From Meiothermus sp. (lineage in GTDB: Bacteria > Deinococcota > Deinococci > Deinococcales > Thermaceae), in contig NZ_BPIM01000001.1 in NCBI RefSeq assembly GCF_026004115.1, positions 2,026,501 to 2,090,500 on the forward strand: a stretch of DNA of 64,000 nt, written 5' to 3'. The translations under genes and the position numbers were made by a program. Shown here in pieces: positions 17,527 through 26,075 of this stretch. Below the pieces are notes generated by a model that was not told the DNA's origin, did no database searches, and saw nothing but the letters and a program-made list of their open reading frames with translations. Positions within the stretch are counted from its first letter, which is position 1. Each line of letters begins with the position of its first letter.

Positions 17527-17985
17527 ATGAAACTTCGAGATCAGGTCATGCGACTGGGGGTACCGTGGTTTGTGGAAGTGCCTGCCTCGCGCCGCAGCTA
17601 TGTTCAACTGTACCGCGCGCTGGAACAGAGCGGCTCACAAATTGTCGCTCGAATACGTAAGTCCAGGTCGTCCCTGGCCGAAAAAACTATCCGCCACATT
17701 ATCGGCATCGAACGCTGGGGTCAGCGGCGCTTGCGGGTTGCGCTAAGCGAGCCTTTGCTGATGGATGGACACCATCCCTACAAGCCGCCCGAGGGCCTCA
17801 CCCACGATAGACTGGCCGAGGAGTTCCAGGCCACCCGCCAGCAGACTTTGGCCCTGGTCAAGCGCCTGGAAGACCTTCCTGTCGGCGAAAAAATCCCCCA
17901 CAACAGCCTGGGGCCCCTCTCGGTCAAGGGCTGGCTGTTTTACCTTAATCTTCATGCCGATCTAGAAAGCCGCCGGTTGCGCTAG
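17527..17985 (+). CDS. DinB-like four-helix protein
   Basis: 152 residues, mainly helical, with an internal RHIIGIERWGQRRLRVALSEP and EEFQATRQQTLALVKRLEDLP pattern and a final SVKGWLFYLNLHADLESRRL. Spaced histidines and the ending resemble the DinB/YfiT-like putative metalloenzyme superfamily, whose members often serve in thiol-dependent transfer or stress responses. The start is chosen at ATG 17527; ATG 17509 is also in frame. The function is not assigned. Confidence 0.6.
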   Translation: MKLRDQVMRLGVPWFVEVPASRRSYVQLYRALEQSGSQIVARIRKSRSSLAEKTIRHIIGIERWGQRRLRVALSEPLLMDGHHPYKPPEGLTHDRLAEEFQATRQQTLALVKRLEDLPVGEKIPHNSLGPLSVKGWLFYLNLHADLESRRLR

Positions 17986-18001
17986 CCCTGGTTCCATTTG
18001 G

Positions 18002-18032
18002 AATCAGTTGCGGCTGGCTGTACTCTGAAAAC
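18002..18032 (+). promoter_or_regulatory. Leaderless promoter of the ModE-like gene
   Basis: TTGGAA, 17 bases, TACTCT, then six bases to the ATG at 18033. No ribosome site is present, so the transcript would start at or within a base or two of the start codon. Confidence 0.55.
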
Positions 18033-18422
18033 ATGCGGCTAAAGACGAAGTTTTGGCTCGAGTCCGACACGGGCAATTTTTTGCTGGGGCCGGGTACTTT
18101 ACGCTTACTCGTAGCGGTAGCCGAGCGCGGCAGCCTCAAGGCCGGGGCTAAAGCCATCGGACTGAGCTACCGCAGCGCTTGGGACAGGCTTAAAAAAGCC
18201 GAGGAAGGGTTGGGCTTTCCACTTTTGGAGCGCCACTCCGGGGGAGAAGGTGGCGGGGGCAGCACGCTTACCAAAGATGCCCTGGAGCTGGTCGAGCGGT
18301 ACCGGCGTTTTGCCCAGGAATCAGAAGCAGAACTCGAGGCCCGTTTTACCGTGGTTTTCGCAGACTGGCGTAAAGGCGCGAGCACCTTGCAAAATGTAAA
18401 AGCAAAAAAGAACAAAAGATAA
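18033..18422 (+). CDS. ModE-like winged-helix regulator (single domain)
   Basis: 129 residues. GTLRLLVAVAERGSLKAGAKAIGLSYRSAWDRLKKAEEGLG (about 21-61) is the LysR/ModE-type winged helix, followed by PLLERHSGGEGGGGSTLTKDALELVERYRRF, the usual wing and dimer helix of the ModE N-terminal domain. The molybdate-binding MOP domains are missing, as in many short ModE-like proteins, so metal sensing is uncertain. Its 3' end runs into an inverted repeat, and a strong promoter with an operator-like dyad lies downstream at 18452-18498. Confidence 0.75.
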   Translation: MRLKTKFWLESDTGNFLLGPGTLRLLVAVAERGSLKAGAKAIGLSYRSAWDRLKKAEEGLGFPLLERHSGGEGGGGSTLTKDALELVERYRRFAQESEAELEARFTVVFADWRKGASTLQNVKAKKNKR

Positions 18423-18443
18423 TTTTTTGTTTTACACTTTGCA
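18389..18443 (+). terminator. Long imperfect inverted repeat at the end of the ModE-like gene
   Basis: GCAAAATGTAAAAGCAAAAAA pairs with TTTTTTGTTTTACACTTTGC across a short A-rich loop. It overlaps the last codons and the stop codon. It probably ends the ModE-like transcript and may also serve as a regulator site. Confidence 0.5.
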
Positions 18444-18451
18444 CAATACTG

Positions 18452-18498
18452 CACTTTCTGCGTAAAGTGTTGACATAAAAAATGCAATATGTTAGCAT
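18452..18498 (+). promoter_or_regulatory. Strong orphan promoter with CACTTT/AAAGTG operator dyad
   Basis: TTGACA (18470-18475), 17 bases, TAGCAT (18493-18498). A dyad CACTTT-N6-AAAGTG (about 18452-18469) abuts the -35 box, and another CACTTT lies slightly upstream. No convincing coding region follows: the only small reading frame (18482-18700) starts inside the promoter and has no ribosome site. Confidence 0.65.
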
Positions 18499-18504
18499 TC
18501 ATAT

Positions 18505-18650
18505 GCCAGACGCTTCATGTATCGCTCCCCGGTTGCCAGACCGGGGAGTCCTCCTGTTGAGAGCACTCTTCACAAAGATGGAGCCATCGTGGGTTGTAGA
18601 TCCTCTGTTTCAGACAGAACCGTGGCCGCCTGAACGGGCGGCCACGTCAG
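18505..18650 (+). ncRNA. Candidate small RNA below the orphan promoter
   Basis: The predicted transcript contains two stable hairpins: CTCCCCGG/CCGGGGAG (about 18525-18548) and GTGGCCGC/GCGGCCAC (about 18622-18646). No T-rich terminator follows the second hairpin, so the 3' end is a guess. It does not match an RNA family I recognise. Confidence 0.3.
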
Positions 18651-18740
18651 TGGAGTGTGCGATCAGTGGAGTGTGCGATATGAAAGACGGCCATGTATAA
18701 AGAAAGCCCCATCCTTGCAGGAGGGAGAGGTATGATTTCA

Positions 18741-18864
18741 TACCGGATTCAAAAAGATAATCATTTAAACCAAAAAACCAGAGGCTATCTTTTTGAATCC
18801 TAGAGCACTCCTTTCAGTCGGGTTAGTTCGTCACTGTTCAGTGACGAACTAACCGAATCTGGTA
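18741..18864 (+). repeat. Family A MITE-like repeat, no internal module
   Basis: A complete 124-bp copy from TACCGGATTC to GAATCTGGTA, flanked by TCA on both sides (18738-18740 and 18865-18867). It has the AT-rich ATTCAAAAAGATA stem and the second GTTAGTTCGTCACTG/CAGTGACGAACTAAC hairpin, without the 38-bp module. Confidence 0.85.
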
Positions 18865-18955
18865 TCAGAGCTGTTTCTACCAATCCCTGGCGCAGCCGTC
18901 CTCGGCTGTACAAGATAAAACGCTTGCCAGGAAAGGCAGATGGCACAAGCCGCGA

Positions 18956-20824
18956 TCAAATTTCAGGATTATAGGCTGCTGGAGCTACTGCTTCCGGACG
19001 TTTGGTCTGAGCGATAATCTCACGAACGCGCTCACCCTGTACAATTTCCGACTCCAGAAGTTCCTCGGAGAGCTGGTGTACGGCCTTGGCGTTGTCGGAT
19101 AATACCTGTTTGGCTTTTTCGTAGGCCCGGTCCAGAATAGCGCGTATGTCGGCGTCGATAAGGCGACTGGTCTCTTCGGAGTGGTCCTGTTTCTTAGCAA
19201 TTTCCTCACCTAAGAAGATAGGCCCTGTGTTGGAGCCCCAGGCCACGTTTTTGAAGTGGTCGCCCATGCCCCAGTCCAGCACCATTTGCTTGGCCAGACT
19301 GGTGGCTTGTTTGAAGTCGTTGGAGGCCCCGGTGGTGATGGTGCCGACAAATAATTCTTCTGCAGCCCGGCCAGCCAGGGTCATGGCCAGGGTATCCTCG
19401 AGGTGTTCCTTGCTCATCAGGATGCGTTCCTCAGGCTTGCTCCAGCGTACCCCCAGGGCCATACCTCTGGGCACAATCGAGACCTTCTCGGTCTTGTCGG
19501 CATAGGGCAGCACCTCACCCGCAATCGCATGACCCGCTTCGTGGTAGGCCACGGCCCGCTTTTCCTGCTCGCTGAGCTTCAGGGTTCCCCGTTCCAGACC
19601 CAGCATAATTTTGTCGAGCGCGGTCTGGAAGTGTGCGTTGGTAATCTCGGTGGCGTTTTCGCGAGCAGCTTGCAAGGCGGCTTCGTTGACCAGGTTTTTC
19701 AGGTCGGCTCCGCTGAACTGCGGGGTGAGGCGGGCCAGGTTGTTCACGTCCACATCGGGGGCAAACTTCTTGCCCCGCATGTGCACCAGCAAAATCTCCT
19801 TGCGTTCTTCCAGGGTAGGGAGCCCAATAACCACCTGGCGGTCAAAGCGCCCCGGGCGCAACAGGGCCGGATCCAGAATGTCCGGGCGGTTGGTGGCGGC
19901 CAGCACGATGACGCTGGTGTCTTTCTCGAAGCCGTCCATCTCGGAAAGAATCTGGTTGAGGGTCTGTTCCCGCTCGTCGTGGCCGCCGCCAATGCCAGCA
20001 CCGCGCTTGCGTCCAATCGAGTCGAGCTCATCGATAAAGATGATGGCCGGGGCGTTGCGGCGAGCTTCCTCAAACAAGGTGCGCACCCGGCTGGCCCCTA
20101 CCCCCACAAACATCTCCATGAACTCCGAGGCCGAAACCGAGAAGAAAGGCACACCCGCTTCCCCGGCAACGGCGCGGGTCAGGAGGGTTTTACCGGTGCC
20201 GGGCGGCCCGACCAGCAGCACACCCTTGGGAATCTCGGCCCCAATGGCAATGTACTTCTGCGGGTTCTTGAGGAAGTCCACCACTTCCATTAGTTCCCGC
20301 TTGGCTTCGTTATGCCCGGCCACATCTTTAAAGGTGGTACTGACCCTTCGCTCCTTGCCATACTGCCGGGCCCGGCTCTGCCCAAACTGCATGACCTGAC
20401 CTGCTCCCCCCTGCGAACGCATGAAGAAGAACCACCAGAAACCAATCAGGAGCAGAATCGGCAGGAGGGTAAACAGCAACTGTCCCCACAAGCTGGGGGG
20501 GCGGTTGGTAATCTCGACCCCATTCTGGCGCAGCAGGTTGGTGAATTGCGGGTCGCTGAAGCCCGGAGGAAGCGCGATGACGGTAAAGCGATCGGTGGTT
20601 TCAGTGGCGTTGCCAACCTGAATGCGCTCAGGGGCTTTGAAAAAGCCGTTGATACGGCCTTCTTGCAACACCACCCGGGCGACCTTGCCTTGCTCGACAT
20701 AGGCGATAAAATCGCTATACGACACGGTGGTGCGGGCGTTGTTGCTGCCGCCAAATAGGGTAAAGAGCCAATAGGCCAGGATGACGACAATTATCAAGCT
20801 CCAGGGATTGATGCGCGTAGGCAA
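18956..20824 (-). CDS. ftsH: ATP-dependent zinc metalloprotease FtsH
   Basis: A membrane AAA protease that degrades damaged or short-lived membrane and soluble proteins as a hexamer. The TTG at 20824 is chosen because GGAGGT lies 7 bases before it; this gives 622 residues, close to the Thermus protein. An upstream ATG (20896) would add 24 non-conserved residues. Transmembrane segments lie at about 8-26 and 118-140, Walker A GPPGTGKT near 205, Walker [12 protein letters not shown], the SRH region [20 protein letters not shown], and the zinc site HEAGH near 426. It is a single gene. Confidence 0.95.
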   Translation of the reverse strand: MPTRINPWSLIIVVILAYWLFTLFGGSNNARTTVSYSDFIAYVEQGKVARVVLQEGRINGFFKAPERIQVGNATETTDRFTVIALPPGFSDPQFTNLLRQNGVEITNRPPSLWGQLLFTLLPILLLIGFWWFFFMRSQGGAGQVMQFGQSRARQYGKERRVSTTFKDVAGHNEAKRELMEVVDFLKNPQKYIAIGAEIPKGVLLVGPPGTGKTLLTRAVAGEAGVPFFSVSASEFMEMFVGVGASRVRTLFEEARRNAPAIIFIDELDSIGRKRGAGIGGGHDEREQTLNQILSEMDGFEKDTSVIVLAATNRPDILDPALLRPGRFDRQVVIGLPTLEERKEILLVHMRGKKFAPDVDVNNLARLTPQFSGADLKNLVNEAALQAARENATEITNAHFQTALDKIMLGLERGTLKLSEQEKRAVAYHEAGHAIAGEVLPYADKTEKVSIVPRGMALGVRWSKPEERILMSKEHLEDTLAMTLAGRAAEELFVGTITTGASNDFKQATSLAKQMVLDWGMGDHFKNVAWGSNTGPIFLGEEIAKKQDHSEETSRLIDADIRAILDRAYEKAKQVLSDNAKAVHQLSEELLESEIVQGERVREIIAQTKRPEAVAPAAYNPEI

Positions 20825-21127
20825 AACGTAACCTCCATTGGGTGCCCGCCAGGCGGGCGATGCATAATCCACCGACTGATCGGCGAACTGACGCACCTTA
20901 ACTGAAGTATATGGTACTCAATCCCAGTGTGAGGAATGAGTTCTAGGGTGTAAAGCGGTTTGGGGAGAGGGTTTAAGCTACATCCAGTTTGCAAATCCGC
21001 ATGGCACGTCGGCAAAACCATACCGCTCCTGGCAATACCTGGTGGCTCGTGCGCGAATCCTTCGGCCAGGCCCTGAATCGGCAGGCTGCGTTAGGGTGCT
21101 GGTCAGCAACCCCACCTAGTACCCAAC

Positions 21128-21241
21128 ATAAAAGGACAATTTAAGAAACCCCAGGGGTTGTCTTACTTGAACCCTACAACACTCCTTTCGGTTGGGTTGA
21201 TTTTAGTTTACGTTCGGTAACGAATCAACCGAATCGGGTAT
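21128..21241 (+). repeat. Degenerate family A repeat
   Basis: Traces of both hairpins are visible: an AAGGACAATTT...GTTGTCTTACTTGAACC stem and GGTTGATT...AATCAACCGAATCGGGTAT. The sequence has drifted, and the palindrome resembles the copy at 47982-48174. It lies in the 500-bp gap between ftsH and the TPR gene; nothing else was recognised there. Confidence 0.5.
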
Positions 21242-21400
21242 GAATAGAGAAAATCGCCCCAAGCAATGCCACAGGACAGATAAGCTGGAGAGGGCCGGCG
21301 CTTTGCTTTTGGCGGTGAGTTTCATTGATTTGAGCTTGTAGCCTGTGGCTTATCCTGCAGCACTCATTGCTTTCAGCTTTCCGCCTTATGATGGGTAGCA

Positions 21401-22765
21401 ATGCAAGCGGTTCTCGAGGCCCTCCACCAAGGCGACTACGATACGGCGTTTGAGACGCTGGTACGCACATTGGCGCTGGCGCAGGGGCAGGACGCAGCCG
21501 AGGCGGCCTTGCTGCTGGCGGAGGCATATTCGCTGTATGGGGAAGGGGGTATCGAGGGGGCCAACCGGGCCCTGGAAGAAGGTCTGGGCAGTGTACCCAC
21601 CCTCGAGGCCCACCCCCGTTACCGCGCCATTTTGGGCGAGATGCGGGCCTTGGAAGGGGCCTCGGAAGAAGATGTGCGGCAAATTTTGCCCCAGACCACC
21701 GACCCACGTGCGCTCTACCACCGGGCCCAGGCCCTGATGTACCTGGGCTTGCCGGAAGAGGCGCTGGAGATTCTGAACCGGCCCCTCGAGCTACCCGCTT
21801 TCCTGGCCTGGCGGGCCCACACCTTGCGGGGCAAGGCCCTGGAGCGTCTGGGCCGGGCCGCCGAGGCGGCTGCTGCCTACAAGGACGCCGCACGGCTGGC
21901 GGTGGGGCTGGAACACTACTGGAACCTGATAGACGCGGCGGCAATGTTCGTGGAGGCTGGAATGGGCCAGGAAGCCCTGACGGCCCTGCGGGAAGCCGAG
22001 CCCGACGCCCCCGAGCTCGAGGATCCGGAAGATGCGGCCACCCGCTACTACCTCGAGGCCCGCAGCCAGCTTTTGTTGGGTAACCCCAGCCTGGCCCTCG
22101 AGGCCATCCAGCGCGCTTTGGAGAAAGAGCGAGAAGGCGCCGAGCTGGCCCACGGTACCCCTTTGGTTCACGGGCAGGCCCTGATGCAGCTAGGCCACCC
22201 CCGTGAGGCCATCGATGCGTTCCGTGAGGCCGTGCGGCGGGCCGAAGACCCCGACAAAAGCTATGCCCTGCACGAACTGGCGGTGGCCTATCTGGAAGCC
22301 GGCGAGCTGGCCGAGGCCGAGGCGACCCTGCGCGAGGTTATGCGTGACCCCGAGTATGGCTACCAGGGTGAAGCCTATGGCGATCTGGCCGAGGTCCTCT
22401 ACCGCCTGGGCCGCTACGAGGAAGCCTCTCGGGCTGCCCAGGAAGCCATTCGGCTGGGCAGTTTGAGCGCCGGACATCTGATTCTGGGCAACCTGGCTTA
22501 CGACCTGCTGCACCTGGAGGAGGCCCTCGAGCACTACACCAAAGCCTGTGAAGAGGCCCTCGAGGGCAGCCGTGACTGGGTCACGGCCCAGCAAATGGTG
22601 GTGGACACCCTGGCCCAGTTGGGGTTTCGTCGCCCCGACGAGATCGTCTCGCGCAGCGAGGCGGTGTTGCCCTTCTTGCACCCCGCCGATGAGTGGCATC
22701 ACACCCTTAGCAACTACCTCGAGCGAGCCAGAAGCCTGATGGGTGGAAGCCGGACACTGAACTAA
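21401..22765 (+). CDS. Tetratricopeptide repeat protein
   Basis: 454 residues made almost wholly of helical hairpins with TPR spacing, for example ALYHRAQALMYLGLPEEALEIL, LVHGQALMQLGHPREAIDAF, ALHELAVAYLEAGELAEAEATL and AYGDLAEVLYRLGRYEEASRAA. There is no signal peptide or enzymatic domain, so it is likely a cytoplasmic scaffold. TATGAT lies 8 bases before the ATG and no ribosome site is seen, which suggests a leaderless transcript. Partners are unknown. Confidence 0.8.
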   Translation: MQAVLEALHQGDYDTAFETLVRTLALAQGQDAAEAALLLAEAYSLYGEGGIEGANRALEEGLGSVPTLEAHPRYRAILGEMRALEGASEEDVRQILPQTTDPRALYHRAQALMYLGLPEEALEILNRPLELPAFLAWRAHTLRGKALERLGRAAEAAAAYKDAARLAVGLEHYWNLIDAAAMFVEAGMGQEALTALREAEPDAPELEDPEDAATRYYLEARSQLLLGNPSLALEAIQRALEKEREGAELAHGTPLVHGQALMQLGHPREAIDAFREAVRRAEDPDKSYALHELAVAYLEAGELAEAEATLREVMRDPEYGYQGEAYGDLAEVLYRLGRYEEASRAAQEAIRLGSLSAGHLILGNLAYDLLHLEEALEHYTKACEEALEGSRDWVTAQQMVVDTLAQLGFRRPDEIVSRSEAVLPFLHPADEWHHTLSNYLERARSLMGGSRTLN

Positions 22766-22888
22766 GTTGCGCCATGGTAGATTGGCGAAACCAGCGTATG
22801 CGGTAATCTCGTACCTGGCGCAATTCCCTACAGGCGTTGCGATGCCCCAGCTTGCCTTTCAATGAAGCAAATACTTAGTGTAGCGGTA

Positions 22889-22951
22889 ATACCAGATTTA
22901 AAAAGACGATTCACAAAACCAAAAAACCTGTAGGTTTTCTTTTTGAATTCT
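22889..22951 (+). repeat. Family A repeat, left arm only
   Basis: A TACCAGATTTAAAAAG...CTTTTTGAATTC stem with the GTAGGTTTTC loop variant also seen at 47982. The right half is absent; a family B copy starts directly after it. Confidence 0.6.
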
Positions 22952-23058
22952 AGTGCACAGGCAGTTTGCTTTGTGGTCAGTTTTGAAGCACGTTGATTAC
23001 CCAAAAATTGCAATGTTCGGCTCATTGAGCGTGACTAAAATGTACACCGAGTTGCTGA
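22952..23058 (+). repeat. Family B repeat, truncated
   Basis: Carries AGTGCACAGGCAG and the GTTTTGAAGCACGTTGATTA core but stops before the usual GGTTACCAGACCACT end, where the next family A copy begins. Confidence 0.6.
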
Positions 23059-23103
23059 TAATACCAGATTCAAAAAGATAATCATCCAAACCAAAGATCC
23101 CCA

Positions 23104-23268
23104 CAGGGTCGGTGCGTAAACCCCTGCAAACCTTAGCTTAGTGCGCTCTAGATAGCCAGTGTTGCAAAATAATGCTCGTAGACAGGCGACCAGGCCGGGT
23201 ATTAGGCCCCCACCTAGCCTCCCCCGTTGGGGGAGGAAGGAGAGGTTTTACTTTATGCACCGGCCCTG
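23104..23268 (+). mobile_element. Family C MITE-like element, 165 bp, exact 10-bp target duplication
   Basis: Ends are CAGGGTCGGTGC and GCACCGGCCCTG (inverted, 11 of 12 match). The 10-base AAGATCCCCA flanks both sides (23094-23103 and 23269-23278). It inserted into a family A element and is therefore the younger of the two. No coding frame. Confidence 0.85.
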
Positions 23269-23348
23269 AAGATCCCCAGAGGCCATTTTTTTGAATCCTA
23301 GAGCACACCCCTCTTGAACGGTCGGCGAAGAAAGCGTCTGCCTTCCAA

Positions 23349-23535
23349 GGGGCGGTATCGCCCTCCGCTACGCGGATAACTTTCAAGGGGCGGTATCGCC
23401 CTCCGCTACGCGGATAACTTTCAAGGGGCGGTATCGCCCTCCGCTACGCGGATAACTTTCAAGGGGCGGTATCGCCCTCCGCTACGCGGATAACTTTCAA
23501 GGGGCGGTATCGCCCTCCGCTACGCGGATAACTTC
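23349..23535 (+). repeat. Five tandem copies of a 38-bp module
   Basis: The unit GGGGCGGTATCGCCCTCCGC... (38 bp, ending ATAACTTTCAA) starts at 23349, 23387, 23425, 23463 and 23501; the last unit lacks its tail. Units are essentially identical and contain two short dyads, GGCGGTATCGCC and CCGCTACGCGG. There are no spacers, so this is not a CRISPR array. Confidence 0.9.
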
Positions 23536-23661
23536 GGCCCTGTTAGTTCGCCGCCATCCGGCGCTGAACTAACCGAATCTGGTATGACCAGATCATAGAA
23601 CTGCTTTTTTCATGATTCCAACCGGATTCTAGGCTAAGGTCAGAACCATACAATAGAGCTC

Positions 23662-24063
23662 ATGAAGGTACTGGCCCTCATTGCTCACGATGGCAAGAAA
23701 ACCGATATGGTGTCTTTTGCCAAAGACCACAAAGACCTGCTTTCGCGCTTTCCCCTGGTTGCGACCGGTACAACCGGACGACTCTTACAGGAAAAAGCTG
23801 GCCTGAACGTGACCTGCATGCTTTCTGGGCCGCTGGGTGGCGACCAGCAGATCGGGGCCATGATTGCAGAGGACAAGGTACTGGCGGTTATTTTCTTGCG
23901 TGATCCCCTCCAGGCTCAGCCTCATGAACCGGATGTACAGGCCCTGATGCGGGTCTGTGATGTTCATAACGTTCCCCTGGCAACCAATCTGACAGCCGCC
24001 GAGGCCGTGCTGGCCTGGCTCCAGAGTGATTTATCGGCCAATGAGCGGCAGGTCGGTCAGTAG
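23662..24063 (+). CDS. mgsA: Methylglyoxal synthase
   Basis: 133 residues. It converts dihydroxyacetone phosphate to methylglyoxal and phosphate, a bypass of lower glycolysis. Family signatures are visible: ALIAHDGKK at the start, [16 protein letters not shown] (phosphate site, about 33-48), [15 protein letters not shown] (catalytic Asp region, about 55-69) and [36 protein letters not shown] box lies 7 bases before the ATG with no ribosome site, suggesting a leaderless transcript. The family A repeat ends about 77 bases upstream. Confidence 0.93.
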   Translation: MKVLALIAHDGKKTDMVSFAKDHKDLLSRFPLVATGTTGRLLQEKAGLNVTCMLSGPLGGDQQIGAMIAEDKVLAVIFLRDPLQAQPHEPDVQALMRVCDVHNVPLATNLTAAEAVLAWLQSDLSANERQVGQ

Positions 24064-24197
24064 GAAAAGGTGTTCACCAAACAGCGAGAGCGGGTAGTTG
24101 GCCAATAGGGCCTCTGGTCAGGCCTGCACCTGGATACCCGCGATAGTGTCAAAAACCCGAATGTTAGAAAAGTTGAGTGTTATATTAGCAAGTAGGT

Positions 24198-24422
24198 ATG
24201 ACACCTCTCGAGTGGATTCAACAAATGGTTGAGGCCAACCGCGAAGCCTTACAGCAAATGCCTTTCCCCCCGGGTCTAGCGGAATATGTGGACGAGCTGG
24301 TTAAGTCGGGGCAGACAGAGCAGGTCATCGCCCTGATGAAGATGAGTTTCCTGATTGGCATCCAGCAAGGCGCGCGAAGCCACGAGACCCCTGCCCCTCC
24401 CCCCAACCGCATCCAGGCTTAG
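24198..24422 (+). CDS. Small hypothetical protein (74 aa)
   Basis: MTPLEWIQQMVEANREALQQ continues with a helical, proline-spaced segment and ends in a low-complexity PAPPPNRIQA tail. There is a weak AAGTAGGT before the ATG. Codon use resembles neighbouring genes. I recognise no family. It follows mgsA by 134 bases but a shared transcript is not obvious. Confidence 0.45.
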   Translation: MTPLEWIQQMVEANREALQQMPFPPGLAEYVDELVKSGQTEQVIALMKMSFLIGIQQGARSHETPAPPPNRIQA

Positions 24423-24865
24423 GTGAACAACTGAAAAAGCAGTGTACCGGACGCTTGTAGAGCGCCCACAAATACCCACCCTCGACGATTGAATAATTTG
24501 TTGAATAATCTAACGTAATTTCTAAGGTCATCATCCAGCTGTTGGTATTTCCCTAGCAGAGGAAGACGCTCGGAAAAAAGCTGGCTCGAGCCCATCGGTG
24601 AGCCAAATGCAAAAAATATATCCAGCTTAGAAACAAGGCTGGGTGGGCCCAACCGTGTTTAGTGCTCTACATGGCCTGTAGGGTATAGTTGGCGAAACCG
24701 GCTTATTCGTGCTCCTGGGCTATCCGGTTGGGGGCCTTTGTAGTGGAAATTTGCGCATTTAGCGCACACGGGGTCGTCTACTGTGTCCAGCTTAGCCGAA
24801 TAAAACCCCGTACTGAGATGCTGGTGAGACACATGGGGTAAATACTGGGGAACAGGAGGCCAGGA
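24423..24865. other. Intergenic region without a supported gene
   Basis: The stretch is AT-richer than its surroundings. A minus-strand frame of 77 codons (24419-24652) exists, but it has no ribosome site and no family I know; it may be a remnant. An AGGAGG precedes the exported protein gene at 24866. No repeat family A-D was seen here. Confidence 0.4.
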
Positions 24866-25783
24866 ATGAAACACTTAAAACACGCTTTGTGGGTGGCTTC
24901 GATGATTTGTGGAATCGCAGCGGCCCAGGCCGAACTCAGACCTGGTCAGCAATACCAAGGCGGTGTACAGGTCAAGTCCTCGATGCTCGGTATCAGTTTT
25001 ACCTTGCCCAAAGGTTGGCCAGGAGCCTACAAAGAAGAGGGTGGACAGGCGGTGTTGGTGCTGGGGTCCAACAGTGTGGAGGGCGTCGGAGTGGTGATTT
25101 TTATGAAAGACCAGACCCCCGCCCAGGTGGTGGCCGGTTTGAACGAAGCGCAAGACCTGGGGGCGGGGGTGGTATTGGAACTGGTGGGTTCGGTCAAGAC
25201 GCAAGGCTCGAGGGTGACGGCCCGTTATCTTAACAGCCAGTACGTAGGGCGGGCGCTGGCCTTGCTGGGCTCGAGAAACCATGTGATCTATTTCTATGCT
25301 GGCCCGCAAAAAAACGAAGCCCTCTATGGGCAACTGCTGGAAGGGCTTGCAGGCTCCACCAGGTTCCAGGCTCCTATGGCGGCTCGGCCCCAGCCGGCAC
25401 CCCCAGCCCCAACCGGCGTGGCGCGGCAGTGGACGCAGTTTCTGGCTGGCAAGATGCTCAAGTATTTCTCCAGCTATAACTCGGGCGGCGGTGGCGGGGG
25501 GATTTCCGAACAGCGCACCCTGCACCTGTGCTCCGACGGTAGCTTCGCCTACTTTGACGAAAGCCTGACCACCATCAATGTGCCGGGTGCATCGGCCTCG
25601 AGCGGGGGCAATGGTCGGGCCCTGGGACGCTGGCGTATTGAATCAGCCACCCAAAACAGCGCCGTATTGCTGCTCAATGTGGATGGGGGTGGGGTAGAGC
25701 GCCTGCGGGTCGAATACGACGGCGACAAGACTTTTCTCAATGGACAGCGCTGGTTTCGTGTCGAGAGCGATACCTGCCGCTGA
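24866..25783 (+). CDS. Secreted protein of unknown function
   Basis: 305 residues. The N-terminus (MKHLKHALWVASMICGIAAA, then QAEL) is a signal peptide with an AQA cleavage-like site. Residues ~35-170 are a compact alpha/beta region (GISFTLPKGWPGAYKEEGGQAVLVLG), then a Pro/Ala linker (~172-190) and a C-terminal beta-rich domain with a glycine run and two cysteines (LHLCSDG, ESDTCR) that may form a disulfide. ACAGGAGGCC precedes the ATG. A terminator follows at 25815. The family is not identified. Confidence 0.7.
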   Translation: MKHLKHALWVASMICGIAAAQAELRPGQQYQGGVQVKSSMLGISFTLPKGWPGAYKEEGGQAVLVLGSNSVEGVGVVIFMKDQTPAQVVAGLNEAQDLGAGVVLELVGSVKTQGSRVTARYLNSQYVGRALALLGSRNHVIYFYAGPQKNEALYGQLLEGLAGSTRFQAPMAARPQPAPPAPTGVARQWTQFLAGKMLKYFSSYNSGGGGGGISEQRTLHLCSDGSFAYFDESLTTINVPGASASSGGNGRALGRWRIESATQNSAVLLLNVDGGGVERLRVEYDGDKTFLNGQRWFRVESDTCR

Positions 25784-25814
25784 TACTTTCCATCCCCTGC
25801 TCCTGTTCTCCACA

Positions 25815-25843
25815 AACACTCCACCATCTGGTGGGGTGTTTTA
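25815..25843 (+). terminator. Intrinsic terminator after secreted-protein gene
   Basis: AACACTCCACCA and TGGTGGGGTGTT form a 12-base imperfect stem around a short loop, followed by TTT. Confidence 0.75.
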
Positions 25844-26075
25844 CTTCCTGCTTGCAGGGCCAACGAAGGCGCAGCTTATTGTTGGGGGGTTATCTGAGTA
25901 CGGGTCGTTCGGGTTACCCGTTATCCCCAGCCGTTATGCAATCGTGTCGCGTCAAGCCGACCCAGGATTAGATGGTAACGTTCCAAGGTTTTTATTCCTG
26001 ATTGCTGCGGGTTTTTTTCTTCACGGCGGGGTTACGAACGCTTACATAATGTAGATTTAGACCTTGTAACTGCGC

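Larger units (their letters stand above)
23062..23584 (+). repeat. Family A MITE-like repeat with nested family C copy and five 38-bp modules
   Basis: Starts TACCAGATTC and ends GAATCTGGTA. The AT-rich hairpin is split by a family C element at 23104-23268. After the stem, five modules precede the usual GTTAGTTCGCC arm. Flanks are TAA and TGA, one mismatch from a duplication. It is the longest family A copy in the window. Confidence 0.75.

Noticed and set aside
18482-18700. 72-codon frame after the orphan promoter
   Set aside because: It starts within the promoter, has no ribosome site and reads through GC-rich hairpins; no family resemblance.
18741-18864. Family A hairpins as ordinary transcription terminators
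   Set aside because: The stems can fold, but copies have sharp ends, target duplications and insert inside a gene, so they are elements first; any terminator role is secondary.
19403-20293. Long plus-strand frames opposite ftsH
   Set aside because: They are antisense to well-conserved FtsH codons and lack ribosome sites; high GC produces such frames. The same applies opposite the nitroreductase, VOC, gap and clpB genes.
23349-23535. Regular 38-bp repeats resembling a CRISPR array
   Set aside because: Units are directly adjacent with no spacers, no cas gene is nearby, and the unit also occurs as one to three copies inside dispersed family A elements.
24419-24652. 77-codon minus-strand frame after the small gene at 24198
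   Set aside because: No ribosome site, no neighbours on that strand and no recognisable family.
26028-26046. TTACG...CATAA upstream of the 622-aa gene as an RDRM
   Set aside because: The gap between arms is eight bases, not seven, and it does not overlap a promoter.
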